Notes: a model not told the origin generated them from the sequence alone. A stretch of DNA of 64,000 nt from Mycobacterium sp. 1164966.3 (GCF_001665395.1 NZ_LZSG01000021.1:62001-126000); one strand, 5' to 3'; positions 32,623 through 41,770 are shown, numbered from the stretch's first letter. Program-made: numbers and translations.

Positions 32623-32660
32623 TCGAACAGACGAGCGACTACTGTCGAACACACGAGCGA
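32623..32660. promoter_or_regulatory. Paired SOS-box-like direct repeats upstream of the LysM gene
   Basis: TCGAACAGACGAGCGA (32623-32638) and TCGAACACACGAGCGA (32645-32660) share 15 of 16 bases and are 22 bp apart. Each has a perfect TCGAAC half-site but a degenerate second half (GAGCGA instead of GTTCGA). They end 25 nt before the LysM gene start. They may be weak LexA sites acting together. Confidence 0.55.
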
Positions 32661-32685
32661 GGATCAGTTGACCGGAGGAACGCGC

Positions 32686-33177
32686 ATGACAACCATTCAC
32701 ACAATCTCGCACTCGCCGCGAGCCGGCAGCACCGACCAGCTGCGGCGCCCAGTGAAGGGGCCTCGTTACGGCCGGCCGGCCTGGTCCTGCCCTCCCGGCC
32801 CGACCCGGCCGGCCGGTGCGCCGACGCGCTACCGCGGCACCGGCGTCGCGATGTCGTCGGCCCCTCACCGGAGGCGCCCGGTCAGACTCACCACTACGGT
32901 CGGGCTGGCACTGCTGGCCGGCATCATCACCCTCTGGCTGGGCCTGATCGCCCATTTCGGGCAACTGGCCAACGGCGACACCAGCGCTCCGGCTGCCCAC
33001 GTGCCCGACCGGCTCGCCGTGGTTCGGGTGGAGCCGGGCGAATCCCTTCAGGACGTAGCGGCACGGGTGGCGCCCGACGCGCCGCACCGCCAGGTGGCAG
33101 AGCGTATCCGCGAACTCAACGACCTGAAATCGCCGACACTGGTCGCGGGCCAGACCCTGATCGCGCCCGTCGGCTGA
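32686..33177 (+). CDS. LysM membrane protein, DNA-damage-linked (Rv2719c-like)
   Basis: A 163-residue protein with a basic, proline-rich cytoplasmic N-terminus, one transmembrane helix (about 69-91, [20 protein letters not shown]) and a C-terminal LysM module ([19 protein letters not shown]...[10 protein letters not shown]). Its relative Rv2719c is a DNA-damage-induced protein tied to inhibition of division. GGAGG before ATG 32686. It is divergent from lexA with SOS-like boxes in between. Confidence 0.88.
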   Translation: MTTIHTISHSPRAGSTDQLRRPVKGPRYGRPAWSCPPGPTRPAGAPTRYRGTGVAMSSAPHRRRPVRLTTTVGLALLAGIITLWLGLIAHFGQLANGDTSAPAAHVPDRLAVVRVEPGESLQDVAARVAPDAPHRQVAERIRELNDLKSPTLVAGQTLIAPVG

Positions 33178-33340
33178 CGGCAACGCGGTGTACTGCGGAA
33201 ACCGCTCACTGCCATGGCCGCGCGGGGGCAGCCGCGGCGAATCGGGGTGTATGGCGCCAGTATTGGCTCCGCCGGCGAGCGCACAGGTACTCTCGGAGTC
33301 GTCTGCGGTACCCGAATGTCGGCACGGCAAAGGAGCGGCG

Positions 33341-33805
33341 ATGCACTGTCCGTTCTGCCGGCATCCAGATTCCCGGGTGATCGATTCGCGAGAAACCGAT
33401 GAAGGCCAGGCCATCCGGCGACGCCGGTCCTGCCCAGAGTGTCAGCGACGGTTCACCACGGTCGAAACGGCGGTGCTTGCGGTGGTCAAGCGCAGCGGTG
33501 TCACCGAGCCGTTCAGCAGAGAGAAGGTCATCAGCGGTGTGCGCCGCGCATGCCAGGGTCGTCAGGTAGACGACGATGCGCTGAATCTGCTGGCCCAGCA
33601 GGTGGAAGACACCGTGCGCGCGGCCGGATCGCCGGAAGTCCCCAGTCACGAGGTCGGGCTGGCGATCCTTGGACCGCTCCGCGAACTCGACGAGGTTGCC
33701 TACCTTCGGTTCGCTTCGGTATACCGGTCATTTTCTTCTGCAGACGATTTCGAGCGCGAGATCGAGGTGCTTCGGGCGCACCGCAAAGTATCGACACCGA
33801 ATTGA
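33341..33805 (+). CDS. nrdR: Ribonucleotide reductase regulator NrdR
   Basis: A 154-residue transcriptional repressor of ribonucleotide reductase genes. The zinc ribbon is Cys3, Cys6, Cys31, Cys34 (HCPFC...CPEC), followed by an ATP-cone domain ([20 protein letters not shown]). AGGAG before ATG 33341 fixes the start. 163 nt separate it from the LysM gene. Confidence 0.97.
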   Translation: MHCPFCRHPDSRVIDSRETDEGQAIRRRRSCPECQRRFTTVETAVLAVVKRSGVTEPFSREKVISGVRRACQGRQVDDDALNLLAQQVEDTVRAAGSPEVPSHEVGLAILGPLRELDEVAYLRFASVYRSFSSADDFEREIEVLRAHRKVSTPN

Positions 33806-33847
33806 CGCGAGGGTCCAGCCCGAGAGTCGCCGGACTACGCTGCTTTT

Positions 33848-34333
33848 ATGGCTGTCGACTTGCATCCGAACCTTGAAGCGCTGGCACCACTGCTCGGTAC
33901 CTGGTCAGGTCGCGGCACCGGTAAGTACCCGACGATCGAGCCTTTCGAGTATTTCGAAGAAGTCCTATTCACCCATGTGGGCAAACCGTTTTTGGCTTAC
34001 ACGCAAAAGACCAAGGCAGTGGCCGACGGGAAGCCGTTGCATGCCGAAACGGGGTTTCTGCGAGCCCCGGAACCCGGACATGTCGAGCTGGTTCTGGCCC
34101 ATCCGAGCGGCATCACCGAAATCGAGGTCGGCAATTACTCGGTGAGCGGCGACCGCATCGAAATAGAGCTGACCACCGACTCGATCGGATTGACCCCGAC
34201 CGCCAAAAACGTTAGCGCGCTTGGCCGTTCGTTTTTGATCGACGGCGACGAGCTGTCCTATACGGTACGGATGGGCGCGGTCGGCCAGCCGGTGCAGGAC
34301 CACCTCGCCGCGGTGTTGCGCCGCAAACCGTAA
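33848..34333 (+). CDS. Nitrobindin-like heme protein (peroxynitrite isomerase family)
   Basis: A 161-residue ten-stranded beta-barrel protein of the THAP4/nitrobindin family. The signature GTWSGRG lies at 17-23 and the proximal heme ligand is likely His152 (VQDHLAAVL). Related mycobacterial proteins bind ferric heme and isomerise peroxynitrite to nitrate. A -10 TACGCT (33836-33841) is six bases before ATG 33848, so the transcript is probably leaderless. Confidence 0.92.
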   Translation: MAVDLHPNLEALAPLLGTWSGRGTGKYPTIEPFEYFEEVLFTHVGKPFLAYTQKTKAVADGKPLHAETGFLRAPEPGHVELVLAHPSGITEIEVGNYSVSGDRIEIELTTDSIGLTPTAKNVSALGRSFLIDGDELSYTVRMGAVGQPVQDHLAAVLRRKP

Positions 34334-34407
34334 CGGGCGCGCAGCTCAATCCGCTTGTCTGACAGCGGGAGTCGAGCTCATGGCCCGACTGTACGACATA
34401 GCGATGA

Positions 34408-35448
34408 TCAGGTAGCGCTGCGTTCGTCGGAACCGATGGCCTCCAGCACCGCGACACGGGTGTCGACCGGCCCATGGACGGTTCCTTCGCCGCCTCTGCT
34501 GAGCAGTGCGCGCAGCGCAGCCGGATCGTAATCGGCGGGCTTTGTGTTGTCGATGAACCGCTGGACGATGTCGATGAACCGAGCGGGGTCGTCGTGGAAG
34601 GGGAAATGACCGCAGCCTTCGAAGATCTCGAGCCGGGAGCCCGGCATGGCGGCGTGGGCCATAGTGGCGTGCCGGACCGGAAGCACCGCGTCCCTGCTGC
34701 CCCAGATGATCTGCACCGGGATGGCCTCGGTCAAATAACATCGGTCCAGCATGGTGACGATCTGCCCGCGCCAATCGACCACGGCGCGCAAGGTGCGGCT
34801 GAACGCGGCCGACGCCGTCGGCTCCGGGAGATCGTTCAGCACTCGGAGCATATTCGGCAGGTCGTGTCCCAGCGCGGTGGTTCCCAGGGCCTTGCCGACT
34901 ACCTTGCCGGCAACCTGCACCGCCGGCAGCACGAGCGGCAACCGCAGCAATGCGATGGCCTCGCTGCCCATCGGTAGCGAGGCCAACCGCAACACGAAGT
35001 TGACGTCCTTGGTGACACCGCCGGCGCCGACCAGGATCAATCGCTCGACAAGTTGGGGGAACTGGTAGGCGAATTGCATCGCCACGCCTCCGCCGAGCGA
35101 ATGCCCGACGATGGTCACCCGCTCGATGTCGAGCACGCTGAGCAGGTCGCGCATGCCGTTGGCGTAGGCCGCGACCGAGTAGTCGGCGCGCGGCTTGTCG
35201 GACTTCCCGTGGCCTAACAGGTCCGGGGCGATGACGGTGAAGCGCTGCGCGAGCTGGGCGTGTACGCCCTCCCAGGTCGTGGAATTGTCGCCGATGCCGT
35301 GGATCAGCAGTATCGCCGGACCTTCACCGGCAATCCGGAACGCCCGCCTATAGCCGTGAATGGTGCGGAACTGCAGCGAAGGTTCAACAGGGTCGGTTGT
35401 ACACAACTTCAAGGGGCGTACCGTCGCTGGCCTTTTGACGTTCACCAT
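34408..35448 (-). CDS. Alpha/beta hydrolase (Rv2715-like)
   Basis: A 346-residue alpha/beta hydrolase. Nucleophile Ser117 in GHSLGG, oxyanion HGIGDNSTTW at 50-59, acid in WGSRDAVLP, and His in GCGHFPFHDDP. ATG 35448 is preferred because TACCGT (35455-35460, minus strand) sits six bases upstream, suggesting a leaderless start. The substrate is unknown; sequence style is of the meta-cleavage hydrolase/esterase group. I see no phzF-like gene (Rv2716) between it and nitrobindin. Confidence 0.9.
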   Translation of the reverse strand: MVNVKRPATVRPLKLCTTDPVEPSLQFRTIHGYRRAFRIAGEGPAILLIHGIGDNSTTWEGVHAQLAQRFTVIAPDLLGHGKSDKPRADYSVAAYANGMRDLLSVLDIERVTIVGHSLGGGVAMQFAYQFPQLVERLILVGAGGVTKDVNFVLRLASLPMGSEAIALLRLPLVLPAVQVAGKVVGKALGTTALGHDLPNMLRVLNDLPEPTASAAFSRTLRAVVDWRGQIVTMLDRCYLTEAIPVQIIWGSRDAVLPVRHATMAHAAMPGSRLEIFEGCGHFPFHDDPARFIDIVQRFIDNTKPADYDPAALRALLSRGGEGTVHGPVDTRVAVLEAIGSDERSAT

Positions 35449-35488
35449 GGATAGACGGTAGTTCACCTAACCGCTAGACGCCTGTTGA

Positions 35489-35624
35489 GGTGGCGGGCGA
35501 CCCCAAAGCGCAAGCAGCTCCGCTGCTAAGCGCCACCCCTGCCGCCCGCCTGCGCGCGTGCACGGGTAGCCGTGCACGCTGCCCTACCGAGGAGGCGGGG
35601 CAAGGCAGGACCTCCTCCGAGGTC
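35489..35624 (+). ncRNA. Candidate structured RNA or 5' leader, unclassified
   Basis: A dense set of nested complementary segments in non-coding DNA. (1) 35489-35495 pairs with 35531-35537 (GGTGGCG/CGCCACC), enclosing a hairpin 35513-35518/35522-35527 with a TCC loop. (2) 35538-35543 and 35545-35551 pair with 35604-35609 and 35593-35599, enclosing a perfect 8-bp hairpin 35558-35565/35570-35577 with a GTAG loop. (3) 35610-35614 pairs with 35619-35623. GAGGAGG (35589-35595) can instead pair with CCTCCTC (35611-35617), which would disrupt helices 2 and 3. It lies between the divergent hydrolase and a small secreted-protein gene. I could not assign it to a known riboswitch class. Confidence 0.5.
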
Positions 35625-35692
35625 ACCCGACGGAGAGGCAAGCTTCCGGACAAGGCGTTTGGGCGACCGTTATTGGGTGGTACTCAACACCG

Positions 35693-36037
35693 GTGAGAAA
35701 CATCAAACGATTTGCAGCCGCGACTGCTTTGGCCACAGGTCTTGGACTTGCCGGTCTGGGCGCGGCGAGCGTAGCTGAAGCCCTTCCCGGCCCTACCGGA
35801 CCGATGCCGGCTGACTGGTGCCCTGGACAGTTTTGGGACCCGGGCTGGGGTAATAACTGGGACTGGAACAACTGCCACGCAGGCGGGCCCGGTTACATGC
35901 CCAACGGCGGCCCCGGTCCCGGCCCAGTCGGCCCCAATGGGATGCCCAACGGTGGCCCGGGACCCGGCCCGTACGTGCCTAACGGCCCCGGCGGTCCGAA
36001 TGGTGGAGTCGGCGGCGGCGGCCACGGCGGCCACTGA
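35693..36037 (+). CDS. Small secreted Gly/Pro-rich protein
   Basis: A 114-residue protein with a clear signal peptide (MRNIKRFAAATALATGLGLA, cleavage likely after SVAEA). The mature part has Trp/Asn residues (PGWGNNWDWNN), two cysteines, and then Gly-Pro-Asn repeats (GPGPGPVGPNGMPNGGPGPGP) ending HGGH. This low-complexity style occurs in many small mycobacterial exported proteins of unknown role. GTG 35693 has no good Shine-Dalgarno; TACTCA six bases upstream could be a -10 for a leaderless start, or the structured segment upstream could be its leader. Confidence 0.75.
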   Translation: MRNIKRFAAATALATGLGLAGLGAASVAEALPGPTGPMPADWCPGQFWDPGWGNNWDWNNCHAGGPGYMPNGGPGPGPVGPNGMPNGGPGPGPYVPNGPGGPNGGVGGGGHGGH

Positions 36038-36470
36038 CCGGTAGCCATAGCGGTCGCTTCGGAGACACGCTGAGCGCGGTCCAGCCCGGCACCCTCCGTC
36101 GTTACAAGCTGCCTGGGCCGGATGCCATTATCGGCACCGTCCGGGGGATGGCTACCCGAGACGGGGGATAAGTGGCGCGCGGCTAGGCCCGGATGCGGGG
36201 TCGTCCGTGGTCGCCTCACGCTGGCGCTCAATTGATCGTTCCTGCGTCGTCCGCATCCCGCGACAGGTGAATACGCCCGAGGACACGGAGACCAGATGCT
36301 TCCTGAGCTGGATCTTCGATGAACGGCGGTCGTGTACAACCGGCGGTAGCGAAGGCGCAGTCACTTCCCGCACCGGTCGAAGGTTGCGCTTCCGCTCGGT
36401 CATCTCGCGACACCTCTCTCCCAACGTCATTGTCGGGACAGCTCAGGGCGATCAGGTCGGGTCTGGGCGT
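36038..36470. other. Intergenic region, no convincing gene
   Basis: 433 bp without a recognisable gene. The best frame is on the minus strand, from ATG 36403 to a stop at 36152 (82 residues, MTERKRNLRPVREV...), preceded by a GAGAGAGGTG that could be a Shine-Dalgarno. Its composition is basic and unremarkable and I recognise no family, so I do not call it. It would lie directly downstream of the PAC2 gene on the same strand. Confidence 0.4.
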
Positions 36471-37445
36471 TCAGGCCGAGTCGTCGTCGTCAAACTTCTT
36501 TTCTGCCTGCTGAGCCAGGAATCGCTCAAACTCCGCACCAAGCTCGTCGCCGCTAGGCAGCTCCTCATCGCGCCTCAGCAGTGACCTGTTCTCCTGGGCC
36601 TCGATGTAGGCGTCGTACTGGCGCTCCAGCGCCGCCACCACTTGGGCGACCTCGGCGCTCGCCTGCACCTGCTCGTCGATCTTGGCCCGGATGTCCGCAG
36701 CCGCCTCGGACAGTGCCGTCAGGGGCAGCTCCAGAGACCCGGTTTTGGACACCTGCTTGAGCAGTGCCTGGGCGGCAGCCGGGTAGTCGGTCTGGGTCAG
36801 ATAGTGCGGGACGTGCACGGTGAATCCGACGACCTCGTGACCATGCTGGGCCATCCGGTACTCCAGCAGATTGGACGCGCTGCCGGGCACCTGGATTTCG
36901 GAGATCCACGGCTGGAAGTCGGCGATCAGTTCCGCGTTGTTCGAGTGCGCGGTCATCGTGACCGGCCGGGTGTGGGGGACCGCCATCGGCACTGTGCCCA
37001 GACCGATGGTCTGCCGCACGCCGAGGCGCTCCGCGAGCAGGCGCACCGCGGTAATGAAACGTTCCCATTTCAAGTCCGGCTCCATGCCGGCCAGCAGCAG
37101 AAACGGTGTCCCGGCGGTGTCCCGCAACGCGTACAAGCTCAGCTCGGGATCTTCGTAGTGGGTGAAGTGGTCTGTCTTGAAGGTCATCAGCGGGCGCCGC
37201 GAGCGGTAATCCAGCAGCTCGTCGATCGCAAAGGACGCGACCAACTCGGTGTCCAGGGCCGCCCTGAGATGGGCAGCGGCCAGCCTGATGGCGTGACCGG
37301 CGTCGGAGAACCCTTCCAGTGCGTGCACCAGCACCGGGCCGCGGCCGTCGGACGTCGACAATTGCGGTGCCGGGAACTCGAGCTCGTAAATGCCGGGCTG
37401 CCCTGGCTGGTAGTAGTCGTCGTCCGGGTTGCGATGGCGCGCCAT
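36471..37445 (-). CDS. PAC2-family protein (Rv2714-like)
   Basis: A 324-residue protein of the PAC2 (proteasome assembly chaperone-like) family, equal in length to Rv2714. Conserved segments include PVLVHALEGFSDAGHA, ALDTELVASFAIDELLDYRSRRP and TIGLGTVPMAVPHTRP. The C-terminus is an acidic helix. GGGAGG precedes ATG 37445. A role in proteasome assembly is not established for this bacterial group. It is divergent from the serine protease gene. Confidence 0.9.
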   Translation of the reverse strand: MARHRNPDDDYYQPGQPGIYELEFPAPQLSTSDGRGPVLVHALEGFSDAGHAIRLAAAHLRAALDTELVASFAIDELLDYRSRRPLMTFKTDHFTHYEDPELSLYALRDTAGTPFLLLAGMEPDLKWERFITAVRLLAERLGVRQTIGLGTVPMAVPHTRPVTMTAHSNNAELIADFQPWISEIQVPGSASNLLEYRMAQHGHEVVGFTVHVPHYLTQTDYPAAAQALLKQVSKTGSLELPLTALSEAAADIRAKIDEQVQASAEVAQVVAALERQYDAYIEAQENRSLLRRDEELPSGDELGAEFERFLAQQAEKKFDDDDSA

Positions 37446-37595
37446 CGGTATTGCCTCCCTCCCAGTTATCTCCAGGGTGCCCTAACCAGTGTCCCTCACA
37501 TCCAAACGGCACCGAAACGCAACAGCACCGCAGGGTATTCGACGTCGGTAATGGTGGGCGCTTGCCAGCACTCCCGGGCAGGCATGATTGAGGCG

Positions 37596-38339
37596 ATGCG
37601 CTTCCCGACGGTATGGCTATGCTCGCTGGTCAGCCTGACGACATTGCTGGCGTGCGACCCCGCCGGGGAGGGACCGGCCGCGGCTCCCGCACCGGTCGAC
37701 CCGCGGGTGGGCGCGATCTTCCCCGAGGGCGGCAAGGTGCACTTTTGTACCGGTTCGGTGCTGCATTCCAGCAGCGGGAACCTCATCCTGACCGCCGCAC
37801 ACTGTCTGCTGGGAGGCTTCCGCGCCACATTTGCTCCCGGCTTCTCCGGTAACGCCGAGCCGGCCGACTTGTGGCAGGTCGACGACGTCTACCTCGATTC
37901 ACGCTGGGTCGCCAAGAAGGATCTGCGAGCCGACTACGCGATCGCCAGGGTCAGCAACCAGCACGGTGGGTCGCTGGAGGCGCGCGCCGGCTCCGGCCTG
38001 GTGCTGGGCACCACGCCTGCCCCCGGGACCCGCGTCACCGTGACCGGCTATCCGGCCGGAGCGGGTGGCTCGCCGATCAGCTGCCAGGCCCCCACCGCAA
38101 TGACCCCTGGCGGTTTCCCCGCTCTGGCGTGCGACGGGCTGGTCGGCGGCACCAGCGGCGCCCCCTGGGTCAGCGGCACCGCGGTGACCGCCGTGATCGG
38201 CGGCCCGGAAGGCGGCGGGTGCCAGGCCGACATGTCGTACTCGGCGCCGTTCGACGAACACATCGCGCAGCTGCTGGCTCGCGCCGAAGCCGGTGGCCCG
38301 GGGGACAAGGCGCCAACCGACTACGACGACGGCTGCTGA
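37596..38339 (+). CDS. Trypsin-like serine protease, predicted lipoprotein
   Basis: A 247-residue exported protease. The lipobox LLAC at 17-20 makes Cys20 the lipidation site, so it is probably anchored in the cell envelope. The catalytic triad is His69 (LTAAHC), Asp113 (ADYAIARV) and Ser187 (GGTSGAPW). Four or more further cysteines suggest disulfides. ATG 37584 is an alternative start adding four residues. It converges on sthA with a 10-nt gap. I do not recall such a gene here in M. tuberculosis, so it may be a lineage-specific insertion. Confidence 0.88.
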   Translation: MRFPTVWLCSLVSLTTLLACDPAGEGPAAAPAPVDPRVGAIFPEGGKVHFCTGSVLHSSSGNLILTAAHCLLGGFRATFAPGFSGNAEPADLWQVDDVYLDSRWVAKKDLRADYAIARVSNQHGGSLEARAGSGLVLGTTPAPGTRVTVTGYPAGAGGSPISCQAPTAMTPGGFPALACDGLVGGTSGAPWVSGTAVTAVIGGPEGGGCQADMSYSAPFDEHIAQLLARAEAGGPGDKAPTDYDDGC

Positions 38340-38349
38340 GCTGCTCGGG

Positions 38350-39765
38350 TCAGCGGCGGAACTGGTTGAGCGCGCGCATTTTGTTCGTCACGTCGAGCGC
38401 GGCGACCTTGTATGCCTCGGAGAACGTCGGATAATTGAACACCGCGTCGACGAGGTAGTCGACGGTCCCGCCGCACCCCATCACGGCCTGTCCGATGTGG
38501 ACCATCTCGGTGGCGCTGGTACCGAAGATGTGCACCCCGAGCAGCTTGCGGTCGTCGGTGGACACCAGCAGCTTGAGCATGCCGTATGAGTCGCCGGCGA
38601 TCTGGCCGCGGGCCAGTTCACGGTACCGGGCCACGCCCACCTCGTAGGGGATCGCGTTCTTGGTCAGTTCCACCTCGGTGGCCCCGACGTAGGAGATCTC
38701 GGGAATCGAGTAGATGCCGATCGGCTGCAGTTCGGTGATGCCGTCCACCGGTTCCCCGAACGCATGGTAGGCAGCCAGACGGCCTTGTTCCATCGAGGTT
38801 GCGGCCAGCGCGGGGAACCCGATCACGTCGCCGACGGCGTAGATGTGTTCCACCTTGGTCTTGAAACTGCCGTCGACCCAGATCCGGCCGCGTCCCTCGA
38901 CCTCCAGGCCGGCGTTCTCCAGATCGAGGTGGTCGGTCTGCCCCTGGCGTCCCGCGGAGTACATCACCGTCTCGGCGGGGATCTGCTTGCCGCTGGCTAG
39001 CGTGGTGACGGTGCCCGCGGCGCCGACGTCGACCGCGGTCACTTCCTCGCCGAACCGGAAGGTCACCGCCAAGTCGCGCAGGTGGAATTTCAGGGCTTCG
39101 ATCACCTCGGGGTCGCAGAAGTCCAGCATCGTCTCGCGCTTTTCCACCACGGTCACCTTGGTGCCCAGCGCCGCGAACATCGAGGCGTACTCGATGCCGA
39201 TCACACCCGCACCGACCACGACCATCGAGGACGGCAGCGACCTGAGATCGAGGATGCCGTCGGAGTCGAGCACCCGTTGCTCGTCGAACTCGACGCCGGA
39301 CGGTCGCGCCGGCCGGGTGCCGGTGGCGATGACGATGTAATCGCCGGTGACAGTGGTCATTTCGCGGCGGCCGGGGTCTTCGATGCAGATGGTGTGCGAA
39401 TCGACGAACCGGCCGTGCCCGATCAGCAGGTCGACCCTGTTGCGCATCAATTGGTTACGCACCACGTCGACTTCCTTGCCGATCACATGCTGGGTTCGGG
39501 CCAGCAAATCGGCGGGGGTGATGCGATCTTTCACGCGGTAGCTCGCCCCGTAGAGCTCGCGCTGGTTCATCCCGGTGAGGTAGAGCACGGCCTCGCGCAG
39601 CGTCTTCGAGGGGATGGTGCCGGTGTTGACGCAGACGCCGCCCAGACTGCGGCCCCGTTCGATGATCGCGACAGATTTACCCAGCTTGGCCGCGGCGATG
39701 GCGGCCTTTTGGCCGCCGGGCCCCGAACCGATGACGACGATGTCGTACTCCTGCATCGAACCCAT
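38350..39765 (-). CDS. sthA: Soluble pyridine nucleotide transhydrogenase SthA
   Basis: FAD flavoprotein that exchanges reducing equivalents between NADPH and NAD. 471 residues. The FAD motif GSGPGG is at 13-18, and the NAD(P)-binding part has [14 protein letters not shown]. In the position of the disulfide of lipoamide dehydrogenases only Cys45 is kept (CVNTGT, Thr50 instead of Cys), as expected for SthA rather than a disulfide reductase. A -10-like TATCGT (39772-39777, minus strand) lies six bases before ATG 39765, suggesting a leaderless start. Confidence 0.95.
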   Translation of the reverse strand: MGSMQEYDIVVIGSGPGGQKAAIAAAKLGKSVAIIERGRSLGGVCVNTGTIPSKTLREAVLYLTGMNQRELYGASYRVKDRITPADLLARTQHVIGKEVDVVRNQLMRNRVDLLIGHGRFVDSHTICIEDPGRREMTTVTGDYIVIATGTRPARPSGVEFDEQRVLDSDGILDLRSLPSSMVVVGAGVIGIEYASMFAALGTKVTVVEKRETMLDFCDPEVIEALKFHLRDLAVTFRFGEEVTAVDVGAAGTVTTLASGKQIPAETVMYSAGRQGQTDHLDLENAGLEVEGRGRIWVDGSFKTKVEHIYAVGDVIGFPALAATSMEQGRLAAYHAFGEPVDGITELQPIGIYSIPEISYVGATEVELTKNAIPYEVGVARYRELARGQIAGDSYGMLKLLVSTDDRKLLGVHIFGTSATEMVHIGQAVMGCGGTVDYLVDAVFNYPTFSEAYKVAALDVTNKMRALNQFRR

Positions 39766-39867
39766 GCATAGACGATAGAGCCCACAGTCGCGACTTTCTC
39801 CACAGACGACAGCTCAATCTCATTGTGCGAGTGCAGGCTGACGGTGCCGGTTGCCACGTTGGTGCCC

Positions 39868-40926
39868 ATGACGAAGCATCGATCTGACTTTGAACTCAAC
39901 CGTCCTGCGGCGCTGATCGCCGCGCTACCGGCCGTCCTCGGCTTCGTGCCGGAGAAATCACTGGTCGTGGTGTCGATGGAGGGTGACGAACTGGGGTCGG
40001 TGCTGCGCGTCGACCTCTCTGACGAGCTACCCGGCCGCATCGAGCACCTCGCCGAGGTGGCCGCGGCCGCCGATCCCGAGGCGGCGGTCGCGGTTTTCGT
40101 CGACGCCGAGGGCGCGCAATGCCCGCGCTGCAACGAGGACTTCCGCGAGTTGTCTGAGGAGCTTACCGACGCGCTGTCGCAACACGGCGTCGTGCTGTGG
40201 GCAGTGCATGTGGTGGATCGAGTGGCTCGGGGCGGGCGCTGGCACTGCGTCGACGGTTGCGGTAGGGGCGGGCTGATCGACGACCCGTCGTCGTCGCCGC
40301 TGGCCGCTGCGGCAGTCCTGGACGGGCGTCGGCTCTACCCGCGCCGCGCTGATCTGCAGGCCGTCATCGCCGTCGAAGACACGATGCGCAGCGCGGAATT
40401 GGCCGCGGCCGTGGAACGGCAGGCAACCGTGCGCGAGACGGCACATCGCGCGGACCCGGTGGGCCGGTGTCGCGTCGACGTGGAGAAGGCAATGGCTGCC
40501 GCCGCCCGGGTCGCGGGCGGGCAGGCGCTACCCGATGCGGAGGTGGCGGAGTTGGGTTGCGCGCTGAGCGACGGGCAGGTGCGCGACATCCTCTATGCAC
40601 TCGCGGTGGGTGCGAATGCCGGTGAGGCCGAGGCGCTATGGGCTGAGCTGGCGCGACGGCTGCCGCCGCCGTGGCGGGTTGAGGCGCTGGTGCTGCTGGC
40701 CTTCAGCGCTTATGCACGCGGCGACGGGCCGCTGGCCGGGGTGTCGCTGGAGGCCGCATTGCGCTGCGATGCCGACCATCGGATGGCCGGCATGCTGGAC
40801 ACCGCATTGCAGTCCGGCCTGCGGCCCGAGCGCATCCGTGAACTCGCGCTCACCGGCTACCGGCTCGCCCGGCAACTCGGTGTGCGCCTGCCGCCGCGAC
40901 AGACGTTCGGTCGGCGCGCCGGCTAG
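39868..40926 (+). CDS. DUF4192 protein (Rv2712c-like)
   Basis: A 352-residue protein of the actinobacterial DUF4192 family, unknown function. The family pattern LNRPAALIAALPAVLGFVPE near the start is clear, as is the DILYALAVG region in the C-terminal half. ATG 39868 gives the conserved start, and the length equals Rv2712c. It is divergent from sthA and is followed by the third copy of the terminator repeat. Confidence 0.88.
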   Translation: MTKHRSDFELNRPAALIAALPAVLGFVPEKSLVVVSMEGDELGSVLRVDLSDELPGRIEHLAEVAAAADPEAAVAVFVDAEGAQCPRCNEDFRELSEELTDALSQHGVVLWAVHVVDRVARGGRWHCVDGCGRGGLIDDPSSSPLAAAAVLDGRRLYPRRADLQAVIAVEDTMRSAELAAAVERQATVRETAHRADPVGRCRVDVEKAMAAAARVAGGQALPDAEVAELGCALSDGQVRDILYALAVGANAGEAEALWAELARRLPPPWRVEALVLLAFSAYARGDGPLAGVSLEAALRCDADHRMAGMLDTALQSGLRPERIRELALTGYRLARQLGVRLPPRQTFGRRAG

Positions 40927-40940
40927 TTGCGCGAGCTGCC

Positions 40941-40997
40941 GAGCAGACGCAAATCACCTGTTTCGACGCGATCATTTGGGGGATTTTGCGTCTGCTC
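40941..40997. terminator. Inverted-repeat terminator, copy 3
   Basis: GAGCAGACGCAAA (40941-40953) pairs perfectly with TTTGCGTCTGCTC (40985-40997). The loop side has TTTGGGGG before the right arm, as in the other two copies. It lies between convergent genes, 15 nt after the DUF4192 stop and 10 nt before the ideR stop. Confidence 0.75.
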
Positions 40998-41006
40998 GCG
41001 CTCGGG

Positions 41007-41699
41007 TCAGACCTTCTCGACCTTGACGGCGTGTGCCATCTCGTGTGGCAGGGTGACGTTCTCGTGGCCCGGTATGAGGATGGTCACACCGCCCGACGGG
41101 CTGGTCTCGACGGTCACTCGCGCATTGGGCACGACGCCGGCGTCTTTGAGTCTCGTGATCAGATCAATGTCGCCCTGCACGTGCTCGGTCAGCTGGCGGA
41201 CGACAACGGCCACCGGCGATCCGGCGGGCAACTCGGTCAATCGCACCAGGTTGACCCCGTCGGCGTCGGACTCCGAGCCCACGCCCAGATCCAGCAGACC
41301 CGGAATTGGGTTGCCGAACGGCGAAGTGGTCGGGTTGTTGAGCACTTTGACCAGCCGGCGCTCGACGTCCTCGCTCATCACGTGCTCCCACCGGCATGCC
41401 TCGGCGTGCACTTCTTCCCACGGCAAACCGATGACGTCGACGAGCAGTCGTTCGGCGAGACGGTGCTTGCGCATCACTGCGACGGCCAGCGCCCGGCCCT
41501 TGTCGGTGAGTTCCAGATGGCGATCGCCCGCCACGTGCAGCAGTCCGTCGCGCTCCATCCGGGATACCGTCTGGCTGACTGTCGGCCCGCTTTGGTCGAG
41601 CCGCTCAGCGATCCGGGCACGCAGCGGTGTCACGCCCTCTTCCTCGAGGTCGTAGATGGTCCGCAGGTACATCTCGGTGGTATCGACCAGCTCGTTCAT
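41007..41699 (-). CDS. ideR: Iron-dependent regulator IdeR
   Basis: DtxR-family repressor/activator controlling siderophore and iron-storage genes. 230 residues, the standard length. N-terminal helix-turn-helix (LRARIAERLDQSGPTVSQTVSRM), the metal-binding and dimer domain (MRKHRLAERLLVDVIGLPWEEVH, CRWEHVMSEDVERR), and a C-terminal SH3-like domain. The start at ATG 41699 gives MNELVDTTEMYL. It lies downstream of sigB on the same strand, separated by a strong hairpin. Confidence 0.97.
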   Translation of the reverse strand: MNELVDTTEMYLRTIYDLEEEGVTPLRARIAERLDQSGPTVSQTVSRMERDGLLHVAGDRHLELTDKGRALAVAVMRKHRLAERLLVDVIGLPWEEVHAEACRWEHVMSEDVERRLVKVLNNPTTSPFGNPIPGLLDLGVGSESDADGVNLVRLTELPAGSPVAVVVRQLTEHVQGDIDLITRLKDAGVVPNARVTVETSPSGGVTILIPGHENVTLPHEMAHAVKVEKV

Positions 41700-41770
41700 C
41701 CAGCACCCTCCATTGACGCTGAGTCTACTTGGCCAGCTGCGTGAATGGGTCCAACGTGTCCTAGGCAAGC

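Noticed and set aside
35671..35690. TTGGGTGGTACTCAAC resembles a T-box antiterminator bulge
   Set aside because: No specifier loop or aminoacyl-synthetase/amino-acid gene context; the similarity is short and probably chance.
36152..36403. 82-residue minus-strand frame with a plausible Shine-Dalgarno
   Set aside because: Basic, unrecognised, and not supported by composition; noted only in the intergenic entry.
36642..37595. A long N-terminal extension of the serine protease (frame open from 36642)
   Set aside because: It is antisense to the PAC2 gene, and the lipoprotein signal starts cleanly at 37596.
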